Source: Syntrophomonadaceae bacterium (lineage in GTDB: Bacteria; Bacillota; Syntrophomonadia; Syntrophomonadales; Syntrophomonadaceae). Taken from it: a stretch of 5,820 nt of DNA. The notes beneath the pieces were generated by a model. That model was not told the DNA's origin and did no database searches. It worked only from the letters and a program-made list of their open reading frames with translations. Shown here piece after piece: positions 1-5,820 of the stretch (position 1 is the stretch's first letter; each line of letters starts with the position of its first letter). The stretch is from NCBI GenBank assembly GCA_030526885.1, contig JAUNBV010000116.1:1-5820 (forward strand). Direction: 5' to 3'. A program made the position numbers and the translations under genes.

Positions 1-1105
1 TACTGCAATACACACCGTAGCTTTGACCGTTGGCGCTGCCAGCGGCGACAGTGAGTTTGTCGGGGCCGGAAAGGGTCAGAGTGCCATTGACATATACACC
101 GTAGCTGTTCTTACCTTCCCCCGTCACAGACTCGCCAGTGACTGTATTTTCACCATTGGCTACAATTTCCAGATCTCCTTCCGCCCAGATGCCGTATCCA
201 TGCCCGTCAGTATTCATCGCACCGCTGATGGCGGCATTGTACAGCGTCAGCTTGGCGGAGTTTCCGTTCGCCGCCGGGGTGTATCTTACTGTCGCAGCAT
301 TTCCATCCGCTGTGCCCAGTACATCCAGCATATTTCTGTTGGTCACCTGTGTGCCGCCCACCCAGACATTGTAAGAAGTGTCGGGTGCTGCGGTAAGCTG
401 TATATATTTATAAGAATAGCTCGTAAGTTCATCTGCTGTCACAGATATTGCTTCACTGATATTATTGCCAGCCAAAGCCTCCAATTCCACATTTGTTCCT
501 ACCGTTACAGAGTCGACAGTATGAGCCTGAGCATACCCATTAGAGCTGCTGGCAATCAGTGTACCTCCGTTCATGATAATGGAACCTTCAATCCCAAAGA
601 AAGCACCCTCGGCTGTCAGCGTACCGCCGTTCATGGTAATATCCTCGACAGATATGCCTAAGCTCTTCTTGCCATCACAGGTGGCTTTGGCCGTCACCGT
701 GGCGTTGTTTTGAAAATGATTTGCACGTATACCAGCGTTTTCTCCCTCGGCTATCAGAGTACCATTACTGCCCTTATCAGTGGAAATAGACAGAGTACCT
801 CCAACATAAATTGCGGCAATTGAGCTATTATAGCTATTATCTGGAGCGGATATCGTGCTGTTTCCATTCTCCAGCACGATATCCAAATCGCCATCTGTGT
901 AGATACCGTTACAACTTTCGACCATCCCGGAAAACTCCGCTGTAATCTCGGCTCCTCGCAGGTACAAAGTTCCGTCCGAATACCGGATCGTATAATTTTC
1001 TTCGTTTGCACCGTCTTTTTGGGGCTGACTATTTCCGTCGATTATTCTATAATATTCCCCCTGTGATTGTCCATTAGCCCAAAGGGCGGTTCCACCCACC
1101 AAAAG
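1..1105 (-). repeat. Duplicated ~245-aa beta-helix module, second copy cut by the edge
   Basis: Copy 1 spans 374-1105 (residues 703-946) and copy 2 starts at 373 (residue 947) and leaves the window. They align motif by motif: YLLVGGTALW with YNVWVGGTQV, TIRYSDGTLYLRGAEI with the TVRYT...LTLYNAAI stretch, GIYTDGDLDIVLENGNSTI with GIWAEGDLEIVANGENTV, and AAIYVGGTLSIS with YGVYVNGTLTLS. Copy 1 ends with two more rungs containing MNGGTL and a YKYIQLT segment. The alternating GIY, GDL and GTL turns fit a right-handed beta-helix of the carbohydrate-binding Cthe_2159 kind. That comparison rests on motif resemblance only. Confidence 0.8.
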
Positions 1106-3211
1106 ATAAACCCCATTATTTTTAAAGATGCTAAATTTTGCGTCTTCATTGGATGTTACCGTCAAATCTTCCGCAGCACCTACGATGTACTCTTTCGGAA
1201 TCGTGATCGCCATTGCTGCGCTGCTGCTTTTGATAGGTGTGCCTGATACCTCAAAGGATATTGAGCTATCATTAACAAGTTCTTCCTGACAGGTTATACG
1301 CAACCCCTCTGGCAGGTTGGTAAACCATGTGTTAAAATTATTATCTAAATTTATATTATTCAAAATAGCAGTCCTGTTAAAGTATTCCCCTTCCAGTGTA
1401 ATGCTGACCTGCTGTGAAGTAGCAAACGCCTGATATCTTGTACCGCTTATGGTAATATCACTCACAGCAGCAGAAACAGTGGAAGCAATATTATACTTTG
1501 CGCTCGTGTTGCTTGATACACTCAGATCATTTCCAGAACTAATGGAGACTGCCGGAATCGTGATCGCCATTGCCTCCGTGCTACCAGTCGTAGGCGTACC
1601 GGATATGGTAATCGTTGCGGTGGTGTCGCCCTCTGCTACAGCTGCTTTAACCTTCGCTGTCAGACCGGTTGGCAGATTGGTAAACCAATTTTCAACACCT
1701 GTGTCCTGATTTAGAGCTTTGAAAATGGCGTTAGTCAGGTTAATGACCACATCTCGTGCTATGATTGTGTTTCCCAGTGTCCCGCTGATTACCACATTCT
1801 CCACAGCGGCAGCCGGTGCGGGAATATTATATTTTGCGTTAGCGTTGTTTGATGCATACAGCGCAGTTTCTGTGCTAATGGAATCTGACGGAATCGTAAT
1901 TGCCATTGCCGCCGTGCTGATTGCAGTGGGTGTACCGGATATGGTAATCGCAGCGGTGGTGCCGCCCTCTGCTACTGGCTCTTTAACCGTTGCTATCAGA
2001 CCGGCTGGCAGGTTGGTAAACCAACTATTAACATCCGTGTCTTGACTTAGAGCCTTGAAAGTGGCATTGGTCAGATTGATAACCACATCTTGCGCTGTGA
2101 TTTCATTGCCCTGTATACCGCTGATCGTCACATCCCCTACTACAACTAAGGGAGCGGTTGCTGACCTTGTAAATTTCAGATATTTGTAGGTGCTGATTTT
2201 GTTTGAATCATATATTTCAAAATCTTCAGAAGCACTCGGATTATTTATCGTCGATGCCTGACCCTCCATCGCTGAGTCAATATTAAAGTAGGCGCCTACC
2301 AGATTTATAGCCTTTTCCCCACCTTTTATAATCACTTCTTTTGTTGCATCAGCTGTATCCACTACGATAGTGGTATTACCCCCAAACTGATGAATACCAT
2401 TTGTACCTCCCGAAATAATACCTCCGGAAATATTCACGGTAAGGTTATTTTCATAGTTCAAATATATAGCCGTACCTGCAGTCTTTGTGATGGAACCGCC
2501 AATAATGTTCAAGGTTCCGCTTCCGTTCACTTCAACGAGTGAAGAAATACTACTCTCGCCAGAAATATGTGCATTCCAATTCACCGTCACTCCCTCCGGT
2601 ATAGTAAGGGGAAGGTTATCAGCGCTACCAAAATTTGCAGTACCTATAACGGTTATGGTATCACCGCTGACTGCCTTTTGTACTGCTTCCATCAGAGCGA
2701 TGCCGTAGTTGTCAGCAATGTCCACCTCTCTGTTGGCAAGGGTCATCGTCTCTCCCAGAGAAACCGTCACCTTCAGTTCCCCGGCTTCATCTGCCAGTGC
2801 ATAGTCCTCCGGCAAAGTGTCGGTAAAGGTATAGCTGCCGTTGATACCTCCTGCCCGGGGATAATCCTTACTCTCCCAGCTTAGGGAAAGCGTTTCTGTT
2901 GCAGCTTCTTCCCCATTTTTGATGGTGGCAGTCAGACTGGCTGGCAGGTATGCTTCCACTTCCGCAAGGGAAATGGGGTTTTCCTCGCTGCCGCCGCCCA
3001 ATGCCAGCACCCAGCCGCCGTTATATTCCTGTAAATATTCCTCATTATCTACCCAGTTCCAAGCGGATACAGTCGTAGCCGCGGTCACTGCGCCGCTATC
3101 CTGTGGCTCTGCGTCAGCAGCCAATGCCGTCAGGCTCATCGCAGGCAACATGGACAGCATCATGCACACAATCAACAGCATGGACAGCAGCCGGTTTCGT
3201 TGTTTTCTCAT
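1..3211 (-). CDS. Large secreted modular surface protein with Ig-like repeats and beta-helix modules, 3'-truncated
   Basis: The frame is open from ATG at 3211 to the window's left edge, giving 1070 complete codons. A signal peptide (residues 1-31) directs export. The mature protein then shows these parts. Residues 88-151 are Ig-like (SWESKDYP, GSYTFTDTLPEDY). Residues 165-350 are rich in short G/N-containing strands (GTLNIIGGSITKTAGTAIYL, NLTVNISGGIISGGTNGIH), as in right-handed beta-helices. Residues 359-697 are three tandem ~113-aa repeats. Residues 702-946 and 947 onwards are two copies of a module with GIYTDGDLDIVLENG-like motifs, reminiscent of Cthe_2159-type carbohydrate-binding beta-helices. 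An adhesin or glycan-binding cell-surface role is the best inference; no catalytic motif is seen. The expected anchor (LPXTG, SLH or similar) would lie beyond the edge. The gene follows the two small genes with a 2-nt gap. Confidence 0.93.
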   Translation of the reverse strand, partial: MRKQRNRLLSMLLIVCMMLSMLPAMSLTALAADAEPQDSGAVTAATTVSAWNWVDNEEYLQEYNGGWVLALGGGSEENPISLAEVEAYLPASLTATIKNGEEAATETLSLSWESKDYPRAGGINGSYTFTDTLPEDYALADEAGELKVTVSLGETMTLANREVDIADNYGIALMEAVQKAVSGDTITVIGTANFGSADNLPLTIPEGVTVNWNAHISGESSISSLVEVNGSGTLNIIGGSITKTAGTAIYLNYENNLTVNISGGIISGGTNGIHQFGGNTTIVVDTADATKEVIIKGGEKAINLVGAYFNIDSAMEGQASTINNPSASEDFEIYDSNKISTYKYLKFTRSATAPLVVVGDVTISGIQGNEITAQDVVINLTNATFKALSQDTDVNSWFTNLPAGLIATVKEPVAEGGTTAAITISGTPTAISTAAMAITIPSDSISTETALYASNNANAKYNIPAPAAAVENVVISGTLGNTIIARDVVINLTNAIFKALNQDTGVENWFTNLPTGLTAKVKAAVAEGDTTATITISGTPTTGSTEAMAITIPAVSISSGNDLSVSSNTSAKYNIASTVSAAVSDITISGTRYQAFATSQQVSITLEGEYFNRTAILNNINLDNNFNTWFTNLPEGLRITCQEELVNDSSISFEVSGTPIKSSSAAMAITIPKEYIVGAAEDLTVTSNEDAKFSIFKNNGVYLLVGGTALWANGQSQGEYYRIIDGNSQPQKDGANEENYTIRYSDGTLYLRGAEITAEFSGMVESCNGIYTDGDLDIVLENGNSTISAPDNSYNSSIAAIYVGGTLSISTDKGSNGTLIAEGENAGIRANHFQNNATVTAKATCDGKKSLGISVEDITMNGGTLTAEGAFFGIEGSIIMNGGTLIASSSNGYAQAHTVDSVTVGTNVELEALAGNNISEAISVTADELTSYSYKYIQLTAAPDTSYNVWVGGTQVTNRNMLDVLGTADGNAATVRYTPAANGNSAKLTLYNAAISGAMNTDGHGYGIWAEGDLEIVANGENTVTGESVTGEGKNSYGVYVNGTLTLSGPDKLTVAAGSANGQSYGVYCS
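1121..2137 (-). repeat. Three tandem ~113-aa repeats (A, B, C) in the surface protein
   Basis: Unit A is 1802-2137 (residues 359-470), B is 1463-1801 (471-583) and C is 1121-1462 (584-697). Each unit has, in order, a V/ITISG opening, a WFTNLPxGL motif, an SGTP turn and AMAITIP, and closes near AK(Y/F)(N/S)I. A and B are very alike in DNA as well as protein: a 19-nt stretch at 1596-1614 recurs exactly at 1932-1950, 336 bp away, and they share VVINLTNAxFKAL. C is clearly diverged and carries a few extra residues in its first half. The units look like beta-sandwich, Ig-like stalk domains common in clostridial surface proteins. I cannot assign a Pfam family with certainty. Confidence 0.9.
3119..3211 (-). 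other. Signal peptide of the large surface protein
   Basis: Residues 1-31 have a basic n-region (MRKQRNR), a hydrophobic core (LLSMLLIVCMMLSMLPAM) and an A-x-A site (TALA before ADAEP), the form of a Sec signal peptide cut by signal peptidase I at about 31/32. The Cys at residue 16 lies in the core without a lipobox, so lipoprotein processing is unlikely. Confidence 0.9.
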
Positions 3212-3213
3212 AA

Positions 3214-3513
3214 TCAGGTTCCTCCCTTATTGGTCAAATCTCTCGACCGGTTGTAATGTTCTTCCATGCAGAAGCCAGCCGGTAGAGAATAGCACAGCGG
3301 AAGCAGTACGAAATATCTATAAAGCGTGGTGTGCGTGTTGCCGGGGGTTCCGCTGCTGAACCACCAGCCTGCCAGCAACGCCAGCTCCGACAGGGCAAAC
3401 ACCGTTGTCAGCACCAAAAAGCTGCTGGGCTTTTTGCGCTGCCTTCCGGCGATTCTCCTGTGTTGCCCCGTTGTTCGGGGGCTTTCCAGATGGGGAGCGG
3501 TCAGGGTTCCCAT
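3214..3513 (-). CDS. Small protein with two predicted membrane helices, 99 aa, unknown function
   Basis: I do not recognise this protein. Its first 30 residues are strongly basic (HRRIAGRQRKK). Two hydrophobic stretches follow, at about residues 31-52 (FLVLTTVFALSELALLAGWW) and 65-83 (YRYFVLLPLCYSLPAGF), joined by a short polar loop, with a hydrophilic tail (EEHYNRSRDLTNKGG). By the positive-inside rule both ends would face the cytoplasm. It starts 5 nt after the DUF2442 stop, with GGAGGGG about 11 nt upstream, and its TGA lies 2 nt before the next ATG, so translational coupling is likely. The ribosome binding site of the next gene lies within its last codons. The fit between its neighbours and its membrane-like composition support a real gene, but it could also be a chance open frame in a leader region. 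A role in export or anchoring of the surface protein is only a guess. Confidence 0.6.
   Translation of the reverse strand: MGTLTAPHLESPRTTGQHRRIAGRQRKKPSSFLVLTTVFALSELALLAGWWFSSGTPGNTHTTLYRYFVLLPLCYSLPAGFCMEEHYNRSRDLTNKGGT
3221..3228 (-). promoter_or_regulatory. Ribosome binding site of the surface-protein gene
   Basis: AAGGGAGG on the minus strand, 9 nt before the ATG at 3211, supports this start. It lies within the last codons of the upstream two-helix protein, so ribosomes ending there could restart on the surface gene. Confidence 0.8.
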
Positions 3514-3518
3514 AGCCG

Positions 3519-3797
3519 TTACCGCCCCTCCAGCATGATGATGACCTCATCCCAAGAGAACTCTACAATATCCTGTCCTCCCTTATACCAATGGATGAGG
3601 CCGCCGTTGGTATCCGCGCTTTTCCACACCTCCGGTATCTTCAAGGGGCGGAAACGGATGGCCTCCATGCGGGGCTTCATGTCGATCTCGGTCATGTTGC
3701 CGCTTTTGAAGGTGACTCGCAGGATGCCGTCCTCCAGCGGCTCTACATAAGCGATGGGCCCCCATTGGGTCTTTTTGGCGTCATATTTTACTTCCAA
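3519..3797 (-). CDS. DUF2442 domain-containing protein, 92 aa
   Basis: A small, probably cytoplasmic protein with no signal peptide or membrane helix. From residue 18 it follows the DUF2442 pattern: YVEPLEDGILRVTFKSGN (a V-P-L-V-F-G strand pair), then EIDMKPRME, then RFRPLKIPEVWKSA and a closing GGLIHWYKGGQDI. The length is normal for the family. DUF2442 proteins have no settled function; many occur beside DUF4160 proteins in small toxin-antitoxin-like pairs, but no DUF4160 partner is seen here. The TTG start is chosen because a perfect AGGAGG lies 7 nt upstream. The next gene begins 5 nt after the TAA stop, so the two are probably co-transcribed. Family assignment is from motif recognition, not a profile search. 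Confidence 0.78.
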   Translation of the reverse strand: MEVKYDAKKTQWGPIAYVEPLEDGILRVTFKSGNMTEIDMKPRMEAIRFRPLKIPEVWKSADTNGGLIHWYKGGQDIVEFSWDEVIIMLEGR

Positions 3798-3804
3798 TGC
3801 CTTT

Positions 3805-3810
3805 CCTCCT
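3805..3810 (-). promoter_or_regulatory. Ribosome binding site that fixes the TTG start of the DUF2442 gene
   Basis: A consensus AGGAGG on the minus strand sits 7 nt upstream of TTG at 3797. The in-frame ATG at 3833 lies upstream of this site, inside the second arm of the hairpin, and would put the AGGAGG inside the coding sequence. TTG is therefore the better start. Confidence 0.8.
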
Positions 3811-3822
3811 CTGCATATAAAT

Positions 3823-3861
3823 AAAAAATCCACGGTACAGTTGTATTGTACCGTGGATTTT
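3823..3861 (-). terminator. Perfect 15-bp hairpin with T-run, probable terminator of the regulator gene
   Basis: Positions 3825-3839 and 3847-3861 are exact reverse complements (15 bp, AAAATCCACGGTACA) around a 7-nt loop. On the minus strand the second arm runs into six Ts and then an AT-rich stretch, the form of a rho-independent terminator. It lies about 30 nt after the regulator stop and 25 nt before the next gene's TTG start. A terminator this close to the next start leaves no room for a standard promoter downstream of it. The next gene must therefore depend on read-through, on a promoter overlapping the hairpin, or on regulated termination. An alternative is an operator, since dimeric regulators bind palindromes. 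Confidence 0.6.
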
Positions 3862-3875
3862 GAAATTCCGCGTCA
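3845..3875 (-). promoter_or_regulatory. Weak candidate promoter overlapping the hairpin
   Basis: On the minus strand TGACGC (3875-3870) and TACAAT (3850-3845) could serve as -35 and -10 boxes, but the 19-nt spacer is long and the -35 is poor. A start here would produce a transcript lacking the hairpin's first arm, so it would escape the terminator. A poor -35 would suit activator-dependent transcription. This is a tentative reading of sequence alone. Confidence 0.2.
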
Positions 3876-3889
3876 CCCCTCAGGGGTGA
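3873..3889. repeat. Short inverted repeat just after the regulator stop
   Basis: TCACCCC and GGGGTGA form a 7-bp stem with a 3-nt loop, starting 3 nt past the regulator's stop codon. Read on the plus strand it is followed by TTTTTA, as in a weak intrinsic terminator, but no plus-strand gene leads into it. On the minus strand no T-run follows. It may protect the 3' end of the mRNA or be part of a composite terminator with the larger hairpin downstream. Its function is uncertain. Confidence 0.35.
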
Positions 3890-3892
3890 TTT

Positions 3893-5820
3893 TTACATTT
3901 CAAGCATCTTTTTTTCCAGTAAAACACGTTTGTTTCTTGCGCTGCTATTGCTATCTATTTCCAGTTTGTTAAAAACCCGCTTTAGATGTGTCTTTACCGT
4001 GTTTTCTGATAGATTCAGCACTTTTGCAATCTCCTGCGTGGTCTTGCGCTGGGCAGCCAGCTTGGCAACCTCCAGCTCCCGGTCAGTCAGGCCATAGTCC
4101 TTTGCTGCGGCGAAATGCTCCTGCCATATATTTTGAATGTGGCTGTCCAGAGCGGCGGCATGGGGACGGATCGCCGCAATTTCTTCCGTATATTCGCCCA
4201 GCCGTTCCAAATCGGACAGCAGGTTCCAAATGCCTTTCCCATTCTCCGCAAAGGGCATAAGGATGCCATCGGGAGCAGCAAGGGCAAAGGCGGCGCGCAG
4301 CTCCGTGAGTGCCTGCCCCGACCGGCTCATGTGATACAGGGCAGCGGCAAGCTGGATGTGGAGATAGATGCGGCAAAGCACCATGTTGTAGGCGGTGAAC
4401 CGCTCCTTGTATTCCTCGCCGTGGGCGATGAGGGCGGCGTATTCTCCGGTGACGAGCCGTGCCTGATTCTGTATGGTCAGCAGGATAGGAGCCACAAAGG
4501 GCGGCACATTTTCCTCTGCACTGTCGGAGAGCAGCCACGCCGGTATTTCTTCCGTGCGACCCATCAGGGCGTACATCCACCCCTGACACAAATCCATCGT
4601 ATCGAACAGCAGGAATTGATCGTTGTCCTTCAGCGTCTGCCGCAGGCTGTCCATCCGCTGTTTCATCTTCTCATAATTTCCAGCCAGCAGGTCAAGGCGC
4701 ATGGCGATAAATTCCACCGTGACAAGAACGCTCCACTGATTTTTCCGGCGCGCGGCGTTGAGGGCAAGGTGATAGTTGATCTCCGTATCGTCCAGTACGC
4801 CCCGCATATAGTCTGATTCTATCTGCATGGCGTGTTCTGCGCCGTTGCCGTTCCCGTTGGAGAGCTGGTAGTAAAAGAGCATACATTCGTGCATATCCTG
4901 ATTTTCTCTGTCCAATGCGCCGCTTTCGCTGTGGTAAAGCATCAGCACAGAGGGAGAGCCGAATGTCCACAGGCTGTCGGGGCCTACCAGACGGCTGTAT
5001 GTGTTAAGCAGCAAACAGGCCGTGCGCTGGTGGGCGCTCATGGCGGATATGTCATTGAATGAGAGCATGGACAACAGTATCTCGGCATCGCCCTTGTAGT
5101 TGTTCCGCTGCTGTTCGGTAAGGGCCGGGTTTTCCTCCACCGAAGTCAGCAGAAACGCTCTGAGCCGCAGCAGGGTATCAATCTCCCCGGCAGTGAAGCA
5201 CTCCATCGCCAAAAGCAGGATAGCGTCCGGATGCAGGCGCAGGGTGTCCTGTGGGCAGTGGGTAATCCACTCCTGTACCATGTCCTTTTGCCCCATGAAC
5301 AGGCTGCTGCCGTTATCGGCTTCCAGTGTAGAAAGCAACAGCTCCCACGCCTCGGCTTTGCGGTAGGCAATCATGGCGTTTAAGTATTCCTGCTGCTGTC
5401 TGTGCCAGTCACCCAGCCGTGTCCAGAGCCTTTGCTGCTCCGTCCGGGGCAGGGCTTCAAAACGGCTGCGGGTGTTGTGCAGCAGCAGATTGTGGGCGTG
5501 ATATACACCGTCCTCATAACGGAGAAAGGCATTGCGGCTGGTGAGCCGGTCTAAAATCTCCCGGCTGTCCTCCTGCCACAAAAAACTGGCCTGCTGTCGG
5601 GTGAAACTCTCGGCAATGCTGCAACAGGTCAAAAACTGCTGCTGGCACTCCGGCAGCGGGCGCAGCATGATTTCCTCCATGAGATCGTAGATGTCGGCGG
5701 AATGGAACCGCCAGACTTTCCTATTCACATAGGAGTTGAACAGCAGATAGGTCAGGGAAATCCAGCCCTCGCTGCAAGCGAAAAGGGCGTCGGCCTCGCT
5801 GTCCGAAAGCGGCAGGCCGC
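3893..5820 (-). CDS. MalT-type LuxR-family transcriptional regulator (LAL/STAND), 5'-truncated
   Basis: This is the C-terminal part of a large ATP-dependent LuxR-family activator; 641 complete codons are in the window, ending in TAA at 3893-3895. A GTG at 5728 is not the true start, because the frame stays open to the edge and encodes SEGWISLTYLLFNSY, typical of the end of the MalT-family ATPase region. In window numbering, residues 45-122 resemble the MalT winged-helix segment, with YHAHNLL in place of the usual YHHLF. Residues 125-560 are a long alpha-helical, TPR-like array, the expected sensor or oligomerisation part. Residues 575-641 are a clear LuxR helix-turn-helix: LTDRELEVAKLAAQ, then QEIAKVLNLS and the recognition helix ENTVKTHLKRVFNKL. 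The Walker motifs would lie outside the window. Family members bind ATP and a small inducer, then activate nearby operons. The inducer here is unknown. The gene lies just upstream of, and co-oriented with, a secreted-protein operon that it may control. Confidence 0.93.
   Translation of the reverse strand, partial: GLPLSDSEADALFACSEGWISLTYLLFNSYVNRKVWRFHSADIYDLMEEIMLRPLPECQQQFLTCCSIAESFTRQQASFLWQEDSREILDRLTSRNAFLRYEDGVYHAHNLLLHNTRSRFEALPRTEQQRLWTRLGDWHRQQQEYLNAMIAYRKAEAWELLLSTLEADNGSSLFMGQKDMVQEWITHCPQDTLRLHPDAILLLAMECFTAGEIDTLLRLRAFLLTSVEENPALTEQQRNNYKGDAEILLSMLSFNDISAMSAHQRTACLLLNTYSRLVGPDSLWTFGSPSVLMLYHSESGALDRENQDMHECMLFYYQLSNGNGNGAEHAMQIESDYMRGVLDDTEINYHLALNAARRKNQWSVLVTVEFIAMRLDLLAGNYEKMKQRMDSLRQTLKDNDQFLLFDTMDLCQGWMYALMGRTEEIPAWLLSDSAEENVPPFVAPILLTIQNQARLVTGEYAALIAHGEEYKERFTAYNMVLCRIYLHIQLAAALYHMSRSGQALTELRAAFALAAPDGILMPFAENGKGIWNLLSDLERLGEYTEEIAAIRPHAAALDSHIQNIWQEHFAAAKDYGLTDRELEVAKLAAQRKTTQEIAKVLNLSENTVKTHLKRVFNKLEIDSNSSARNKRVLLEKKMLEM

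Noticed and set aside
23..661. 212-codon plus-strand open frame
   Set aside because: It lies wholly antisense to the surface-protein frame, which is open over its whole 1070-codon extent with a signal peptide and repeats. The plus-strand translation has low complexity and no recognisable domain.
754..1011. 85-codon minus-strand open frame
   Set aside because: It is in a different frame inside the surface gene and has no ribosome binding site or domain support.
1449..2045. Two similar plus-strand open frames (1449-1709 and 1719-2045) that look like a hydrophobic protein pair
   Set aside because: Their likeness is explained by repeats A and B on the other strand; they are antisense shadows of the duplicated DNA.
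1121..2137. CRISPR-like or mobile-element repeat
   Set aside because: The period is 336-357 bp and stays in frame with protein motifs, so it is a coding domain repeat. No transposase or terminal inverted repeats are present.
3119..3211. Possible lipoprotein signal (Cys at residue 16)
   Set aside because: The residues before the Cys are LIV, not a lipobox, and an A-x-A signal peptidase I site lies at residues 29-31.
3317..3550. 77-codon minus-strand open frame overlapping the two small genes
   Set aside because: It overlaps the end of the DUF2442 gene and the two-helix protein in another frame, has a Gly/Arg/Gln-rich composition, and lacks the tight fit to neighbours shown by the 99-aa frame.
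4115..4816. 233-codon plus-strand open frame
   Set aside because: It is antisense to the TPR-like region of the LuxR-type regulator, whose frame is supported by a clear C-terminal HTH. It is a high-GC shadow frame.
5726..5728. GTG at 5728 as the regulator's start
   Set aside because: The frame continues upstream to the edge with residues typical of the family's ATPase region, so the gene is truncated by the window rather than starting here.

Overview
The window looks like a chromosomal segment of a gut-type Gram-positive Clostridia (Lachnospiraceae or Oscillospiraceae-like). This is inferred from AGGAGG-type ribosome binding sites, a TTG start, mid-range GC, a Firmicutes-style signal peptide, and the type of modular beta-rich surface protein encoded. 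I cannot name a species. Every gene I support lies on the minus strand, so reading order runs from the right edge to the left edge.

Layout: (1) Positions 5820-3893 carry the last 641 codons of a MalT-type (LAL/STAND) LuxR-family regulator; its ATPase domain lies beyond the right edge. (2) A 95-bp gap (3798-3892) holds a small hairpin and a perfect 15-bp inverted repeat ending in a T-run on the minus strand, probably the regulator's terminator. (3) Positions 3797-3214 hold two small genes: a 92-aa DUF2442-family protein starting at TTG, then 5 nt later a 99-aa protein with two predicted membrane helices and no family I recognise. (4) Two nt further on, a very large secreted protein starts at 3211. 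It reads without a stop for 1070 codons and leaves the window at its left edge. I checked this frame codon by codon. It has a signal peptide, an Ig-like segment, a beta-helix-like segment, three ~113-aa tandem repeats, and two copies of a ~245-aa carbohydrate-binding-like beta-helix module, the second copy cut by the edge.

How the genes may work together (inference): the tight spacing suggests that the DUF2442 protein, the two-helix protein and the large surface protein form one transcription unit. The LuxR-type activator just upstream, facing the same way and separated by the hairpin, is a plausible regulator of that unit. No inducer, cell-wall anchor or biochemical activity can be read from this window, because the regulator's N-terminus and the surface protein's C-terminus are both missing. 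No RNA genes, mobile elements or CRISPR arrays are visible, and no stretch over 300 bases lacks a gene.
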